Of a stretch of DNA of 64,000 bases, positions 25,846-35,296 are shown piece by piece. How positions within the stretch are numbered: the first letter of the stretch is position 1; every line of letters begins with the position of its first letter. Under the pieces are notes generated by a model. That model made no database searches. It was not told where the DNA came from and saw only the letters and a list, made by a program, of their open reading frames with translations. The stretch is from NCBI RefSeq assembly GCF_001754075.1, contig NZ_MIEH01000020.1, positions 62,001-126,000 on the forward strand. Reading direction: 5' to 3'. The position numbers and the translations under genes were made by a program. The DNA comes from Merdimonas faecis. GTDB taxonomy: Bacteria; Bacillota; Clostridia; Lachnospirales; Lachnospiraceae.

Positions 25846-26829
25846 ATGACGAAATTAACACTTAGAAATTGTGCACAGGATAATATTACTGTGTTGGAAA
25901 ATGAATTTATCGACCATTACATGCTAAAGGCCAACGGAGAGTATGTAAAGGTTTATCTTCTCGTCCTGCGCCACCTGGGTGAGTCTTCTGGAAAGCTGTC
26001 TATTTCAGAAATGGCGGATGTCCTGGAATATACGGAAAAAGACGTGCTGCGGGCACTGAAATACTGGAAAAAGCAGGGAATCCTGGATTACAGCGAGGCC
26101 TACAGCGAAAGCAGCCACGAGGACAGCCGGGACAGCATCCCAAAAGAAGCCCCTTCTCCCCAGCGGGAGACTATGCGCCGTCCTTCCAGAGATGACAAGG
26201 ACTTTAAAGAGCTGCTGTTTGTGGCCGAGCAGTATCTTGGCAAAACATTGTCGGCCACGGATGTGGACACGATCACTTACTTTTTTGATTCCCTGGAGAT
26301 GTCTGCGGACCTGATCGAATATCTGATCGAATACTGTGTGGAGAACGGCCATAAAAGCATGCACTATATCCGGGCCGTAGCCCTTTCCTGGGATTCCCAG
26401 AATATACGGACCGTGGAAGAAGCCAAGGCAAACACTGTCCAGTATCATAAGAACTATTACTCTGTATTAAAGGCCTACGGCATCGGCGGACGGGCTCCCG
26501 CCTCCTCGGAGATTGCCTATATCCGCAAGTGGAGCGAAGAATACGGCTTCTCTCTGGACATTATTCTGGAAGCATGCTCGCGTACGATGAGTGCGATTCA
26601 TCAGCCAAATTTTGAATACACGGATTCTATCCTGAAGAACTGGCAGGCGAAAAATGTACGTCATTTAAAGGATATTGAAGCCGTCGACGCAGATTTTCAG
26701 AAGGCCAAAGAGCAGCGGGCTGTTTCCCGGGAAAAGTCGGTAAAGGTAAACCGCCCCAATAAATTCAACAACTTCAGCGGCCGCTCCTATGACATGGACG
26801 ACCTGGAGCGCCGGCTGATCCAGCAATAG
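25846..26829 (+). CDS. DnaD-domain replication initiation protein
   Basis: A 327-residue protein with an N-terminal winged-helix part (about 10-90; KVYLLVLRHLGESSGKLSIS, VLRALKYWKKQGILDY) and two tandem DnaD/DnaB_2-type helical domains (about 120-195 with FKELLFVAEQYLGKTLS, and about 205-285 with YSVLKAYGIGGRAPASSEIA). It ends in a basic tail. In Firmicutes such proteins recruit the helicase loader at oriC or at restarting forks. It precedes the DnaC-like loader by 20 bases, which fits a helicase-loading operon. The start lies 13 bases after AAGGAG, a long spacing. Confidence 0.9.
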   Translation: MTKLTLRNCAQDNITVLENEFIDHYMLKANGEYVKVYLLVLRHLGESSGKLSISEMADVLEYTEKDVLRALKYWKKQGILDYSEAYSESSHEDSRDSIPKEAPSPQRETMRRPSRDDKDFKELLFVAEQYLGKTLSATDVDTITYFFDSLEMSADLIEYLIEYCVENGHKSMHYIRAVALSWDSQNIRTVEEAKANTVQYHKNYYSVLKAYGIGGRAPASSEIAYIRKWSEEYGFSLDIILEACSRTMSAIHQPNFEYTDSILKNWQAKNVRHLKDIEAVDADFQKAKEQRAVSREKSVKVNRPNKFNNFSGRSYDMDDLERRLIQQ

Positions 26830-26849
26830 AGAAGGAGAATATTCTCAAT

Positions 26850-27866
26850 ATGGCTTTAACCAATTCTCAATATGACCAATTAATGCGCATATACGAACAG
26901 CGTCAGATCGATGACGAACACCGGCTTCGGGATCATTATCAGAAAGCCTATTCCATGATCCCTGCATTAAAGGAGCTGGATCAGTCCATTTCTTCGCTGA
27001 GCGTAGAAAAGGCACGCCGTCTTCTGGACGGTGATTCCACGGCACTTTCTTCTCTGAAAGAGGATCTTCACCAGCTAATCCAAAGGAAAAAGAGCCTCCT
27101 TGAAGATCACGGGCTTTCAGAAGATTATCTGGAACTTTCTTATACCTGTCCGGACTGTAAGGATACCGGCTATATCGGCACCGAAAAATGTCACTGCTTT
27201 AAAAAGGCTATCACGGATCTTTTATACTTACAGTCAAATCTGCAGGAAATCCTGGACAAAGAGAATTTCTCTACCTTTTCTCTTGATTATTATTCCAGCA
27301 ATCATATAGACCCGGTGACCGGGCGGTCTGCACTGGAAGCGGTACAGACTGCCTTAAAGGCATGCCAGGATTTTACCGTGCATTTTTCAGAGGATTTCCA
27401 GAACATCCTGCTGTATGGAGACACCGGTGTGGGAAAAACTTTTCTCTCCCACTGCATCGCAAAAGAAGTGATGGATGCAGGTTTTTCCGTAATTTACTTT
27501 ACAGCAGCCGGATTATTTGATATATTTGCAAAGTGCGTGTTCGGCAGACATTCCGACGAAGAGGATGAGACGATGGATCATATCTATGGCTGTGATCTTC
27601 TGATCATTGACGATCTGGGAACGGAGCTTTCCAATTCCTTCACCACGTCACAGCTTTTTATCTGCCTGAACGAGCGCATTTTACGACAGAAACCGACGAT
27701 CATATCCACCAATCTGGCACTGGAGGATATCAAAAGCATTTATTCGGAGCGGACATTCTCCCGCATCAGCAGCAATTATACGCTGCTTCGGCTTACCGGA
27801 GACGATATCCGCATCCAAAAAAAATTATTAAACCTGGGAGGTACAAAGGATGCTGCGACGCAATGA
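26850..27866 (+). CDS. DnaC/DnaI-like AAA+ helicase loader
   Basis: A 338-residue ATPase. An N-terminal helical region (1-95) is followed by a Cys cluster CPDCKDTGYIGTEKCHC (about 100-116), likely zinc-binding as in DnaI. The AAA+ core shows Walker A LYGDTGVGKTFLSHC (about 187-201), Walker B LLIIDDLGTE and the sensor region ISTNLALEDI. It loads the replicative helicase in co-operation with DnaD proteins. GGAGA lies before the ATG. The gene overlaps prs by 17 bases. Confidence 0.92.
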   Translation: MALTNSQYDQLMRIYEQRQIDDEHRLRDHYQKAYSMIPALKELDQSISSLSVEKARRLLDGDSTALSSLKEDLHQLIQRKKSLLEDHGLSEDYLELSYTCPDCKDTGYIGTEKCHCFKKAITDLLYLQSNLQEILDKENFSTFSLDYYSSNHIDPVTGRSALEAVQTALKACQDFTVHFSEDFQNILLYGDTGVGKTFLSHCIAKEVMDAGFSVIYFTAAGLFDIFAKCVFGRHSDEEDETMDHIYGCDLLIIDDLGTELSNSFTTSQLFICLNERILRQKPTIISTNLALEDIKSIYSERTFSRISSNYTLLRLTGDDIRIQKKLLNLGGTKDAATQ

Positions 27867-29034
27867 TCGAAACCTGGACAACATTCCAATCGGAGCTTTA
27901 GGGCTCATTTCACTGGAAGGCTGCGAGGAAATGGGAGACAAGGTCAATGATTACCTTGTGAAATGGAGAAGAGAGGACGGACATATCCACAAAAACGATG
28001 TGGCTTTCAGCGGATATGAACGTGACACTTATCTGGTTAATGCCGGTGTTCCGCGTTTTGGCTCGGGGGAAGCCAAGGGTATCATCAAGGAATCTGTCCG
28101 CGGAATGGATCTTTACCTGATGGTAGATGTGTGTAATTACAGCCTGACCTACTCTTTGACCGGGCATACCAATCATATGTCACCGGATGACCATTATCAA
28201 AATCTGAAGCGTGTCATCGCTGCTGTCGGCGGAAAAGCCCGCCGCCTCAACGTGATCATGCCTTTCTTATATGAGAGCCGCCAGCACCGCAGAAGCAGCC
28301 GCGAGTCTCTGGACTGTGCACTGGCTCTGCAGGAACTTGTCCGCATGGGCGTAGACAACATCATTACGTTCGACGCTCACGATCCGCGTGTGCAGAATGC
28401 GATCCCGCTGAACGGCTTTGAAACAGTACGCCCGACCTATCAGTTTGTCAAAGGCCTGCTGCGCCGTTTTGACGACCTGAAGATCGACAGTCAGCACATG
28501 ATGGCTATCAGCCCGGACGAGGGTGCTACCGAACGTGCAGTCTACCTGGCTAACGTACTGAACCTGGATATGGGAATGTTCTATAAGCGCCGGGATTACA
28601 CCCGCATGGTCGGAGGACGTAATCCGATCGTAGCCCATGAATTCCTGGGCTCATCCGTAGAAGGCAAGGATGTGATCATTCTGGACGACATGATCTCTTC
28701 CGGAGACAGTATTCTGGATGTTGCCCGCCAGCTAAAACAGCGGAAGGCAAAACGAATCTTCGCCGCCGCTACTTTCGGCCTGTTTACCAACGGTATGGAC
28801 AAGTTCGACAAAGCTTATGAAGAGGGCATCATCGATGCCATCCTGACTACCAACCTGATCTATCAGACACCGGAGCTTCTTGCGCGTCCTTATTATATCA
28901 ACTGTGATATGAGCAAATATATCGCACTGATGATCGACACTCTGAACCATGACGGCTCCATCAGCAGCATCCTGTCGCCAAATGAGAGGATCCAGGAAGC
29001 CGTGGCACGGTATAACCGCGGCGAAGAAGTTTAG
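27850..29034 (+). CDS. prs: Ribose-phosphate pyrophosphokinase (PRPP synthetase)
   Basis: A 394-residue enzyme making PRPP from ribose 5-phosphate and ATP for nucleotide, His and Trp synthesis. Motifs are MPFLYESRQHRR (ATP), ITFDAHDPRVQNAIPL (metal and ribose phosphate) and the PRPP loop VIILDDMISSGDSILD. It is about 80 residues longer than the usual 315, with an N-terminal extension and inserts, a form seen in Clostridia. It starts inside the end of the dnaC-like gene and ends at a strong terminator. Confidence 0.94.
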   Translation: MLRRNDRNLDNIPIGALGLISLEGCEEMGDKVNDYLVKWRREDGHIHKNDVAFSGYERDTYLVNAGVPRFGSGEAKGIIKESVRGMDLYLMVDVCNYSLTYSLTGHTNHMSPDDHYQNLKRVIAAVGGKARRLNVIMPFLYESRQHRRSSRESLDCALALQELVRMGVDNIITFDAHDPRVQNAIPLNGFETVRPTYQFVKGLLRRFDDLKIDSQHMMAISPDEGATERAVYLANVLNLDMGMFYKRRDYTRMVGGRNPIVAHEFLGSSVEGKDVIILDDMISSGDSILDVARQLKQRKAKRIFAAATFGLFTNGMDKFDKAYEEGIIDAILTTNLIYQTPELLARPYYINCDMSKYIALMIDTLNHDGSISSILSPNERIQEAVARYNRGEEV

Positions 29035-29061
29035 AAACAGCTTCCTGCCCATTAAATATCC

Positions 29062-29109
29062 AAGGCGCGTCACCCTGCGGGATTCATCTCGCATGGGACG
29101 CGCCTTTTT
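29062..29109 (+). terminator. Terminator of the murC-prs run
   Basis: AAGGCGCGTC and GACGCGCCTT form a perfect 10-bp base, with an inner CCCTGCG/CGCATGGG stem having one bulge, followed by TTTTTC. It lies between convergent genes. Confidence 0.9.
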
Positions 29110-29130
29110 CATATCTTTCTCTATTTACTT

Positions 29131-30675
29131 CTATATCTCGGTCAGATGGTATGAAATCCCCATCTCATCCAGAAGCTTCATCTCCCGTTTCTGACAGGTA
29201 AAGATAAACACCTGCTTCTTATGCTCATCCAGCCATCCAAGAGTACTTTTTAGTCTCTCGTCATCGTAGTTGCCAAAAGCATCATCCAGGATCACCGGCA
29301 TCTCCTCTTCCTGCAGGATACCGGCCGCCGCCATCCGAAGCGCAAACCAGATCTGCTCGGCTGTGCCCTGGCTTACCTGCTCCATAGCGATCCGCTTTCC
29401 TTCTTTTACAAGGAACATATGCAGATTATCCTCTACCCGGATCCTTTGATATGCCTGATTTGTGATCTGGCATACGATCCTGGCAGCTTCCTCATTCAGC
29501 TGTTTCTCCAGACGGAGCTTAAGTTCCTCAGACAGCTCATTCATCTTATCAATAGCCATCTGTACAGCCTGGCGCTTTTTCTCCAGCACCTGGTCTTTTT
29601 CCCCCACTACATCCATCTCCGCCAGCTGCTCCTGAAGATTTTCATACTGGATCTGCTTATCCTTCTGCTCCCGGACAGTGCGTTCCAGCTCCCATCCTAA
29701 TTTTTCCACAGAGGCCCGTTCTTCCTCTGGAAGGATCTCCTCCATAATTTCCTCCGGCGACACCTGGTTCTTATCCTTGCCTACCTTCATGCGGTTCCAC
29801 ACATATACCGTGCAGGCAAGAAAAACCACGATCACCACGAAATAATTAAGCGGTCTTTGAAACAAAAAAATTGCCGCCACAATGGCAATAAGAAAAATGA
29901 CGATCTCCAGCGGATGGATCCTCCATTTTGCCGGACGGATCTCGTCCACCAGGCGCTTATGCTCGCCCTGTTCCCGCCTGGTCCGCTCTGCCTGCCGGAT
30001 CCGCTCACGAATCTGTTCTTCTTCTTCCTCCAGGCGGTGGATCTCTCTCCAGACAAAGGACGCCTCCTGTTCCACAGTTTCCCGCTGCCGCTGTCTTTCA
30101 TACAGCGCCTCCCGGATTTCTTTGTCTATCGTCTTTTTTTGTTCCTCCAGACGCTGGATTGCCTGCTCGGGCCTGAGGTCTCCGTTGCCGGAGGCGCAGC
30201 AGCTGGTGGCATATTCTTTAAGCGCTGCCGCCAGGGACTGATCCGGCCGGGTCTTCAGCTGTCCGACGGATATGGTGTTGTCATACCCCGACAGATCCAT
30301 CCCGCCCAGCAAAAGCTCCAGGTCCCCGTTTTCAATACTTAGGTTTTCGCCGTCATCCTCACAGACCAGCTCTGCTTTTTTATTCTGTTTATCAAAATTC
30401 CTGTCAATCCGGAATGTCTTCCCGCCACTTTCAAACCGAAGGATCCCTGAATAATATCCGGGATTTTCCCAGGGCTCGTAGATACTGTAAGTGTCGTAGA
30501 CAGAAGCCCTTCCCCGGCCCCGTCCGATGCCGAACAGCATCCCCTTGATAAAAGTATGGATCGTGGACTTCCCGGACTCATTTTCCCCATAGATTATATT
30601 GATCCCGCTTTCAAAGCGAAGCTTCTGATTCTGAAATTTCCCAAAATTCCGAAGCAGCAGTCCTAGAATCTTCAT
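29131..30675 (-). CDS. YhaN/SbcC-like AAA ATPase with a membrane hairpin
   Basis: A 514-residue SMC-like ATPase. Walker A is YGENESGKST (29-38), and the C-terminal half has the signature-like EQVSQGTAEQIWFALRMA and Walker B MPVILDDAFGNYDDERL. A coiled coil runs from about 165 to 245 and again at about 305-430. Between the two coils are two hydrophobic helices (about 256-273 and 277-293), so the tip of the coil is predicted to sit in the membrane. It follows the YhaO-like nuclease by 25 bases. The pair resembles YhaO-YhaN/SbcDC, acting on DNA ends. Confidence 0.88.
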   Translation of the reverse strand: MKILGLLLRNFGKFQNQKLRFESGINIIYGENESGKSTIHTFIKGMLFGIGRGRGRASVYDTYSIYEPWENPGYYSGILRFESGGKTFRIDRNFDKQNKKAELVCEDDGENLSIENGDLELLLGGMDLSGYDNTISVGQLKTRPDQSLAAALKEYATSCCASGNGDLRPEQAIQRLEEQKKTIDKEIREALYERQRQRETVEQEASFVWREIHRLEEEEEQIRERIRQAERTRREQGEHKRLVDEIRPAKWRIHPLEIVIFLIAIVAAIFLFQRPLNYFVVIVVFLACTVYVWNRMKVGKDKNQVSPEEIMEEILPEEERASVEKLGWELERTVREQKDKQIQYENLQEQLAEMDVVGEKDQVLEKKRQAVQMAIDKMNELSEELKLRLEKQLNEEAARIVCQITNQAYQRIRVEDNLHMFLVKEGKRIAMEQVSQGTAEQIWFALRMAAAGILQEEEMPVILDDAFGNYDDERLKSTLGWLDEHKKQVFIFTCQKREMKLLDEMGISYHLTEI

Positions 30676-30700
30676 ATCTGTCCTCGTCCTTTGCTATTCT

Positions 30701-31756
30701 CTATTCCGCCCTTGTATCGATCAGCGCACGCACGCCCAGGCACAAAGCCTGATACTCCACACTGTTTTCTTCCGCTCCCAGAAAACTTTTGATGTAGCTG
30801 CCCAGAAGATTTTCTTCATTCTGCATCAGCAGCTTTTCAAATGCATATGCCGGCTTTGTCTCGTCTGACATCTCTACGATATTTCCGTAGACATCCATAC
30901 CTCTAAGATCAAATCTGATCTCCGGATCCCGATACCCTGTTATCCGTACTTTATATATGTTCTGGGTACCGCCGGCTTCTATCTCGCGGCAGATCTGCTC
31001 TCTTAACTGAAAGCCGGTCATGGCTTTGTCCACCGCAATCCGGATCTGCCGGTATTCTCTCCCTGCCGAAGAGACAAACTCTGTCCTGCACCCTTTTTCA
31101 TCCAGCTCTCCCTTCACATAGCCATGAGGGCCACAGTCTGCTGTATCTACCGGCTCCAGCGCTCCCGCATAGATCATCCGGTTTTCTTCCAGTACCTGCG
31201 GCTTATGGATATGTCCAAGCGCAACATAATCATATCCCTGGGCCAGAAGGGCGGCTTTATGAATAGGAATATGATTTTCATCTCCGCCGTGGGCCAGAAG
31301 GATCTCGTATTTCTGCCTCCGGCGGGGACGCTCCTGCTCGTACCTGGCTTCCCGTATCTCTCTGGAATGATAGCTCAGACCGTATACCGCCAGGTTGAGC
31401 TCCGGAAATTCCGCACACTCAAGCTTCTCTTCCTTCAGCATCGTAACGTTGCTGCTCCAGTGAAAAGTGCGGTAGTAGGAATCCTGACGGATATAGTCAT
31501 GGTTCCCGGCGATCAGCACCACCTTTGTCTTTTCCAGAGAGGCGAACATCCCGCCCACCTCTTTGAGCTCTCTAAGGAGCGGCTGCCGGTGGAACAGATC
31601 CCCGGCCACCAGTAAAAGTTCTGTCTCTTCTCTTCTGCAGGTCCGGACCACCTCTGCCAGTGCGTCCCAAAGCTCACCGCTTCTCTTTTTGCTGTATGCG
31701 CTTCCTGCGTCCGGACTTGCCCCCAAATGTACGTCTGCGATGTGTATGAATCTCAT
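30701..31756 (-). CDS. YhaO/SbcD-like metallophosphoesterase (DNA repair exonuclease)
   Basis: A 351-residue calcineurin-like phosphoesterase. Metal-binding motifs appear in order: FIHIADVHLG (residues 3-12), LVAGDLFHR, IAGNHDY, ILLAHGG and ALGHIHKPQ, the SbcD/Mre11 pattern. It lies directly before its YhaN-like partner. The start is fixed by the conserved MRFIHIADVHLG, so the upstream kinase gene overlaps it by 83 bases, an unusually long overlap suggesting translational coupling or a recent extension of the kinase. Confidence 0.92.
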   Translation of the reverse strand: MRFIHIADVHLGASPDAGSAYSKKRSGELWDALAEVVRTCRREETELLLVAGDLFHRQPLLRELKEVGGMFASLEKTKVVLIAGNHDYIRQDSYYRTFHWSSNVTMLKEEKLECAEFPELNLAVYGLSYHSREIREARYEQERPRRRQKYEILLAHGGDENHIPIHKAALLAQGYDYVALGHIHKPQVLEENRMIYAGALEPVDTADCGPHGYVKGELDEKGCRTEFVSSAGREYRQIRIAVDKAMTGFQLREQICREIEAGGTQNIYKVRITGYRDPEIRFDLRGMDVYGNIVEMSDETKPAYAFEKLLMQNEENLLGSYIKSFLGAEENSVEYQALCLGVRALIDTRAE

Positions 31757-32900
31757 CTGCGTGTTCCTCTTCCTTTTCCGTCTTGCTAGGCAGTGTTACG
31801 ATAAACTGTGTCTTCAGATCATCACTCCTTGCCATAATCCTGCCGCCATGAAGCTCCACGATCTCCTTTGCGATGGCAAGCCCAAGCCCTGCGCCTCCGG
31901 TGCCGCTGGACCTGGAGCCGTCTACCCGGTAAAACTTCTCAAAGATCGTCTGCAGCATATCACCTGGTATCCGGTCTCCCCGGTTCGTAAACACGATCTC
32001 TACCTTTCCGCCCTTTTCCTGGGCCTCGATCTCGATCCTGGTATTTTCATAGCAGTAAGCGATCGCATTTCTCAAAATATTGTCAAAAACCCGGGCAAGC
32101 TTGTCCGGATCTCCATAAACCACCAGATTTTCCTCCACATTAACCTGGCAGCTTAAATGCTTTTCCTGCAGAACGCCATAGAGCTCGTCCGCCAGCTGTT
32201 CCAGCATGAAGGAAAGATTGATCTCAATGGGCTCCAGCTCAATCTGCTGAAGATTATATCTGGTAATATCAAAAAATTCATTGATCAGTTCCCCCAGCCG
32301 GATGGATTTTTCCAGGGCGATATGCGTATATTTCGCCCGCTCCTCTTCCGGCATGTCGGGATGGCTGTCCAGCATGCTAAGGTACGCCACGATAGAAGTC
32401 AGCGGCGTTTTTAAGTCATGTGCCAGAAATATGACCAGATCATTCTTTTTCTTCTCTCCTTCTTCTGCCTCTAATTCCTGACGGCGGATGGTTGCTTTGA
32501 TCTCATTTAAGCGGATTTCAATCGGCTTCAGTTCCGTGATCAAATGAATCGGCTCATTGGAATCGGAGACGATGTTTTCAATCCCGTCTCCGATCTGATC
32601 TACGTATCTGGTCATTTTCGTCAGTGCGATATAGAAAAAAGCCGCAAAGAGCAGCAGGAAACCAACGATCATGTAGAACGTCTTATTATCCCCGATCAGT
32701 CTCCAGTACCAGTCAATGGCAGTCTGCTCATCCACATGCAGAGCCATCATGACATCAACAAAGATGTTGGCAAAGCTGTCGTTATAAATGCCGTCGATCA
32801 CATAATTCAGCAGAAAGCCGCCTACCAGCACAGTCAAAGCCGTTACCAAAAGCGTCTGCAAAAGCATGCTGAACTTGAGTTTGCGATAATTATTCTTCAA
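31674..32900 (-). CDS. VanS-like sensor histidine kinase
   Basis: A 408-residue kinase. TM1 is near 12-33, a short extracellular loop (34-75), TM2 near 77-95. HisKA has the His in VIFLAHDLKTPLTSIVAYLS (about 160), and HATPase_c shows DNILRNAIAYC, FTNRGDRIP and GTGGAGLGLAIAKEI. The sequence is closest in feel to VanS-type kinases, but no vanHAX genes are here. The last 30 or so residues, rich in Arg and Lys, are read from DNA that also encodes the start of the YhaO-like protein. The stop of the response regulator overlaps its start by 11 bases. Confidence 0.9.
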   Translation of the reverse strand: MKNNYRKLKFSMLLQTLLVTALTVLVGGFLLNYVIDGIYNDSFANIFVDVMMALHVDEQTAIDWYWRLIGDNKTFYMIVGFLLLFAAFFYIALTKMTRYVDQIGDGIENIVSDSNEPIHLITELKPIEIRLNEIKATIRRQELEAEEGEKKKNDLVIFLAHDLKTPLTSIVAYLSMLDSHPDMPEEERAKYTHIALEKSIRLGELINEFFDITRYNLQQIELEPIEINLSFMLEQLADELYGVLQEKHLSCQVNVEENLVVYGDPDKLARVFDNILRNAIAYCYENTRIEIEAQEKGGKVEIVFTNRGDRIPGDMLQTIFEKFYRVDGSRSSGTGGAGLGLAIAKEIVELHGGRIMARSDDLKTQFIVTLPSKTEKEEEHADEIHTHRRRTFGGKSGRRKRIQQKEKR

Positions 32901-33585
32901 CCTTATAACCTACTCCCCATACTGTCTTGATAAAGTCTGATTTTCCGGTAGGCGCACTCATCTTCTCCCGCAGATGCCGGATGTGCACCATCACCGTATT
33001 GTTGCTGTTTTTATAATATTTTTCGTTCCACACTTTCTCAAACAACTCCTCGGAGCTGATCACCTTCCCCCGGTTCTCACACAAAAGCCAGAGGATGTCA
33101 AACTCGATCGGCGTCAATGTCAGCGGGACTTCGTTGTAAACACACTCATGGGATGTCCGGTTCAGGAATAGGCCTCCAAAGTCGATGATCTCTCCTTCTT
33201 CCTTGCCGCCGTCATTATACTGGGTATAACGTCTGAGCTGGGCTTTGACCCGGGCTACCAGCTCCAGCGGATTAAATGGCTTGGGGATATAATCATCTGC
33301 CCCCAAAGTAAGGCCTGTGATCTTATCCATATACTCCGTCTTGGCTGTCAGCATAATTACCGGAAATTTATATTTCTCCCGGATCTGTTTTAAAATCTGA
33401 AATCCGTCGATATCCGGCAGCATGATGTCCAGGATGGCCAGATCAATCTTCATGCTGTGGATACAGTCGAGCGCATCCTGACCCGTATAAAATTTGTATA
33501 CATTATACTGGTCATTCTGCAGATACAGTTCAATGACGTCAGCAATCTCCTTTTCGTCATCTACTACTAAAATATTCATACTCAT
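32890..33585 (-). CDS. VanR-like response regulator (OmpR family)
   Basis: A 231-residue regulator beginning MSMNILVVDDEKEIADVIEL. The phospho-acceptor Asp is in LAILDIMLPDIDGFQIL (about residue 54), with KPFNPLELVARVKAQLRRY. The winged helix ends FIKTVWGVGYKVEE. AGGAGG lies five bases before the ATG. It is the first gene of the run regulator-kinase-yhaO-yhaN, so the signal may control, or be co-expressed with, the DNA-end-processing pair. The stimulus is unknown. Confidence 0.93.
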   Translation of the reverse strand: MSMNILVVDDEKEIADVIELYLQNDQYNVYKFYTGQDALDCIHSMKIDLAILDIMLPDIDGFQILKQIREKYKFPVIMLTAKTEYMDKITGLTLGADDYIPKPFNPLELVARVKAQLRRYTQYNDGGKEEGEIIDFGGLFLNRTSHECVYNEVPLTLTPIEFDILWLLCENRGKVISSEELFEKVWNEKYYKNSNNTVMVHIRHLREKMSAPTGKSDFIKTVWGVGYKVEE

Positions 33586-33655
33586 GTGAACCTCCTTATC
33601 CGCCCCCCGCGGGGAGAAATAATGATGTCCCCCATTTCATTCCTTTTATTATGGT

Positions 33656-35047
33656 CTATAAATCGCAGTTATTCACTGTACGCGGGAACGGAATCACGTC
33701 GCGGATGTTGCTCATTCCCGTCAGATACATAATGCAGCGTTCAAATCCCAGACCAAAGCCTGCATGTCTGGTCGAGCCGTATTTGCGCAGATCCAGGTAA
33801 AATCCATACTCTTCTTCCTTCATTCCCAGCTCCCTCATCCGGGTCAGAAGCTTGTCGTAATCGTCTTCCCTCTGGCTGCCGCCGATAATCTCACCGATTC
33901 CAGGCACCAGACAGTCTACTGCAGCCACAGTCTTTCCGTCATCATTTTGTTTCATATAGAATGATTTTATTTCTTTCGGGTAATCTATCACAAATACCGG
34001 TTTTTTGAACACTTCCTCTGTCAGATACCGTTCATGCTCTGTCTGCAAGTCTGCTCCCCAGGACACCTTATACTCAAACCTGTCATTTTCTTTTTCCAGG
34101 ATTTCAATAGCTTCGGTGTAAGTGATCTTTGCAAACTCAGAAGACACTACATTGTTCAGCCGGTCCAGAAGACCTTTGTCCACAAAGGAATTAAAGAAAT
34201 TCATTTCTTCCGGCGCATGCTCAAGCACATAGCTGATCACATATTTCAGCATGGACTCTGCCAGCATCATATCGTCCTCCAGATCCGCAAAGGCCATCTC
34301 CGGCTCGATCATCCAGAACTCTGCCGCATGTCTGGTCGTGTTAGAATTCTCTGCACGGAAGGTCGGCCCGAAGGTATAAACATTGCGGAAAGCCTGTGCA
34401 TATGCTTCTGCATTCAGCTGACCGCTGACCGTCAGGCTGGTCTCTTTCCCGAAGAAGTCCTGGCTGTAATCCACCGCTCCTTCTTCTGTCTTCGGAACAT
34501 TTTCCATGTCCAGTGTAGTAACCCGGAACATCTCGCCGGCCCCTTCACAGTCGCTTCCGGTGATCAGCGGTGTGTGCACATACACAAACCCTCTGTCCTG
34601 GAAAAATTTGTGAAGCGCATAAGCGGTCAGAGACCGGATGCGGAACACTGCCTGGAAGGTATTGGTCCTGGGCCGCAAATGAGAGATCGTGCGGAGAAAT
34701 TCAAAGCTGTGGCGCTTTTTCTGCAGCGGATAATCCGGAGATGATGCTCCCTCCACCTCCACGCTGTCCGCCTGTATCTCAAATGGCTGTTTTGCCTGAG
34801 GCGTAGCCACCAGAGTTCCGGTCACGATAACCGCCGTTCCTACATTCAGCTTGGAAACCTCTGCAAAGTTGTCCATTTTATCGTGATAGACTACCTGCAG
34901 CGGTTCAAAAAATGTCCCGTCATTAACAACAATAAATCCAAAGGTTTTTGAATCCCGGATACTCCGGATCCATCCTCCTACCGTAACTTTCTGATCCAGG
35001 TAGGCTTCCCTGTTTTTATATAATTCTCTGATCTCTGTGAAATTCAT
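33656..35047 (-). CDS. asnS: Asparaginyl-tRNA synthetase
   Basis: A 463-residue class IIb synthetase charging tRNA-Asn. The OB-fold anticodon domain (about 1-110) shows [20 protein letters not shown]. Catalytic motif 2 is [20 protein letters not shown], and motif 3 is GFGLGFERC near the C-terminus. ATG 35045-35047 was chosen because the conserved domain begins there; the frame is open 61 codons upstream through promoter sequence. The upstream region has a promoter but no T-box motif I could find. Confidence 0.97.
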   Translation of the reverse strand: MNFTEIRELYKNREAYLDQKVTVGGWIRSIRDSKTFGFIVVNDGTFFEPLQVVYHDKMDNFAEVSKLNVGTAVIVTGTLVATPQAKQPFEIQADSVEVEGASSPDYPLQKKRHSFEFLRTISHLRPRTNTFQAVFRIRSLTAYALHKFFQDRGFVYVHTPLITGSDCEGAGEMFRVTTLDMENVPKTEEGAVDYSQDFFGKETSLTVSGQLNAEAYAQAFRNVYTFGPTFRAENSNTTRHAAEFWMIEPEMAFADLEDDMMLAESMLKYVISYVLEHAPEEMNFFNSFVDKGLLDRLNNVVSSEFAKITYTEAIEILEKENDRFEYKVSWGADLQTEHERYLTEEVFKKPVFVIDYPKEIKSFYMKQNDDGKTVAAVDCLVPGIGEIIGGSQREDDYDKLLTRMRELGMKEEEYGFYLDLRKYGSTRHAGFGLGFERCIMYLTGMSNIRDVIPFPRTVNNCDL

Positions 35048-35087
35048 GATTTGATCTGCTCCTTTACTTTCAAGATACTTTTCGCCC

Positions 35088-35116
35088 ATTATAACATATT
35101 GTCCCCGATTTTTAAA
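35088..35116 (-). promoter_or_regulatory. asnS promoter
   Basis: On the minus strand TTTAAA (35111-35116), 17 bases, then a perfect TATAAT (35088-35093), 40 bases before the ATG. Confidence 0.55.
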
Positions 35117-35223
35117 GCTTGGCACGCACCATATATGAGCCCTCTTATCATTCTTTCTCCGGTTTTGTCTATTTCTCCACAATAATCTGTTAATTTTTAT
35201 CAAAAGCACGCTTATTAGTCTTA

Positions 35224-35252
35224 TTGACATTCTTTTTATTGTTTTATATAAT
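35224..35252 (+). promoter_or_regulatory. Consensus sigma-A promoter of the FabG-like gene
   Basis: Perfect TTGACA (35224-35229), 17-base spacer and perfect TATAAT (35247-35252), 44 bases before the ATG. High constitutive expression is expected. Confidence 0.85.
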
Positions 35253-35296
35253 TATTTTGTAGTTTTTTTTAATTTTTCAGATAAGGAGAAGTGTTT

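Noticed and set aside
31674-33585. Vancomycin resistance locus from the VanRS-like pair
   Set aside because: No vanH, vanA/B-type ligase or vanX is present; neighbours are DNA-processing genes. VanRS-like pairs are common in Clostridia.
35048-35223. T-box leader for asnS
   Set aside because: No T-box core motif or long leader is present; the promoter lies only 40 bases from the start.
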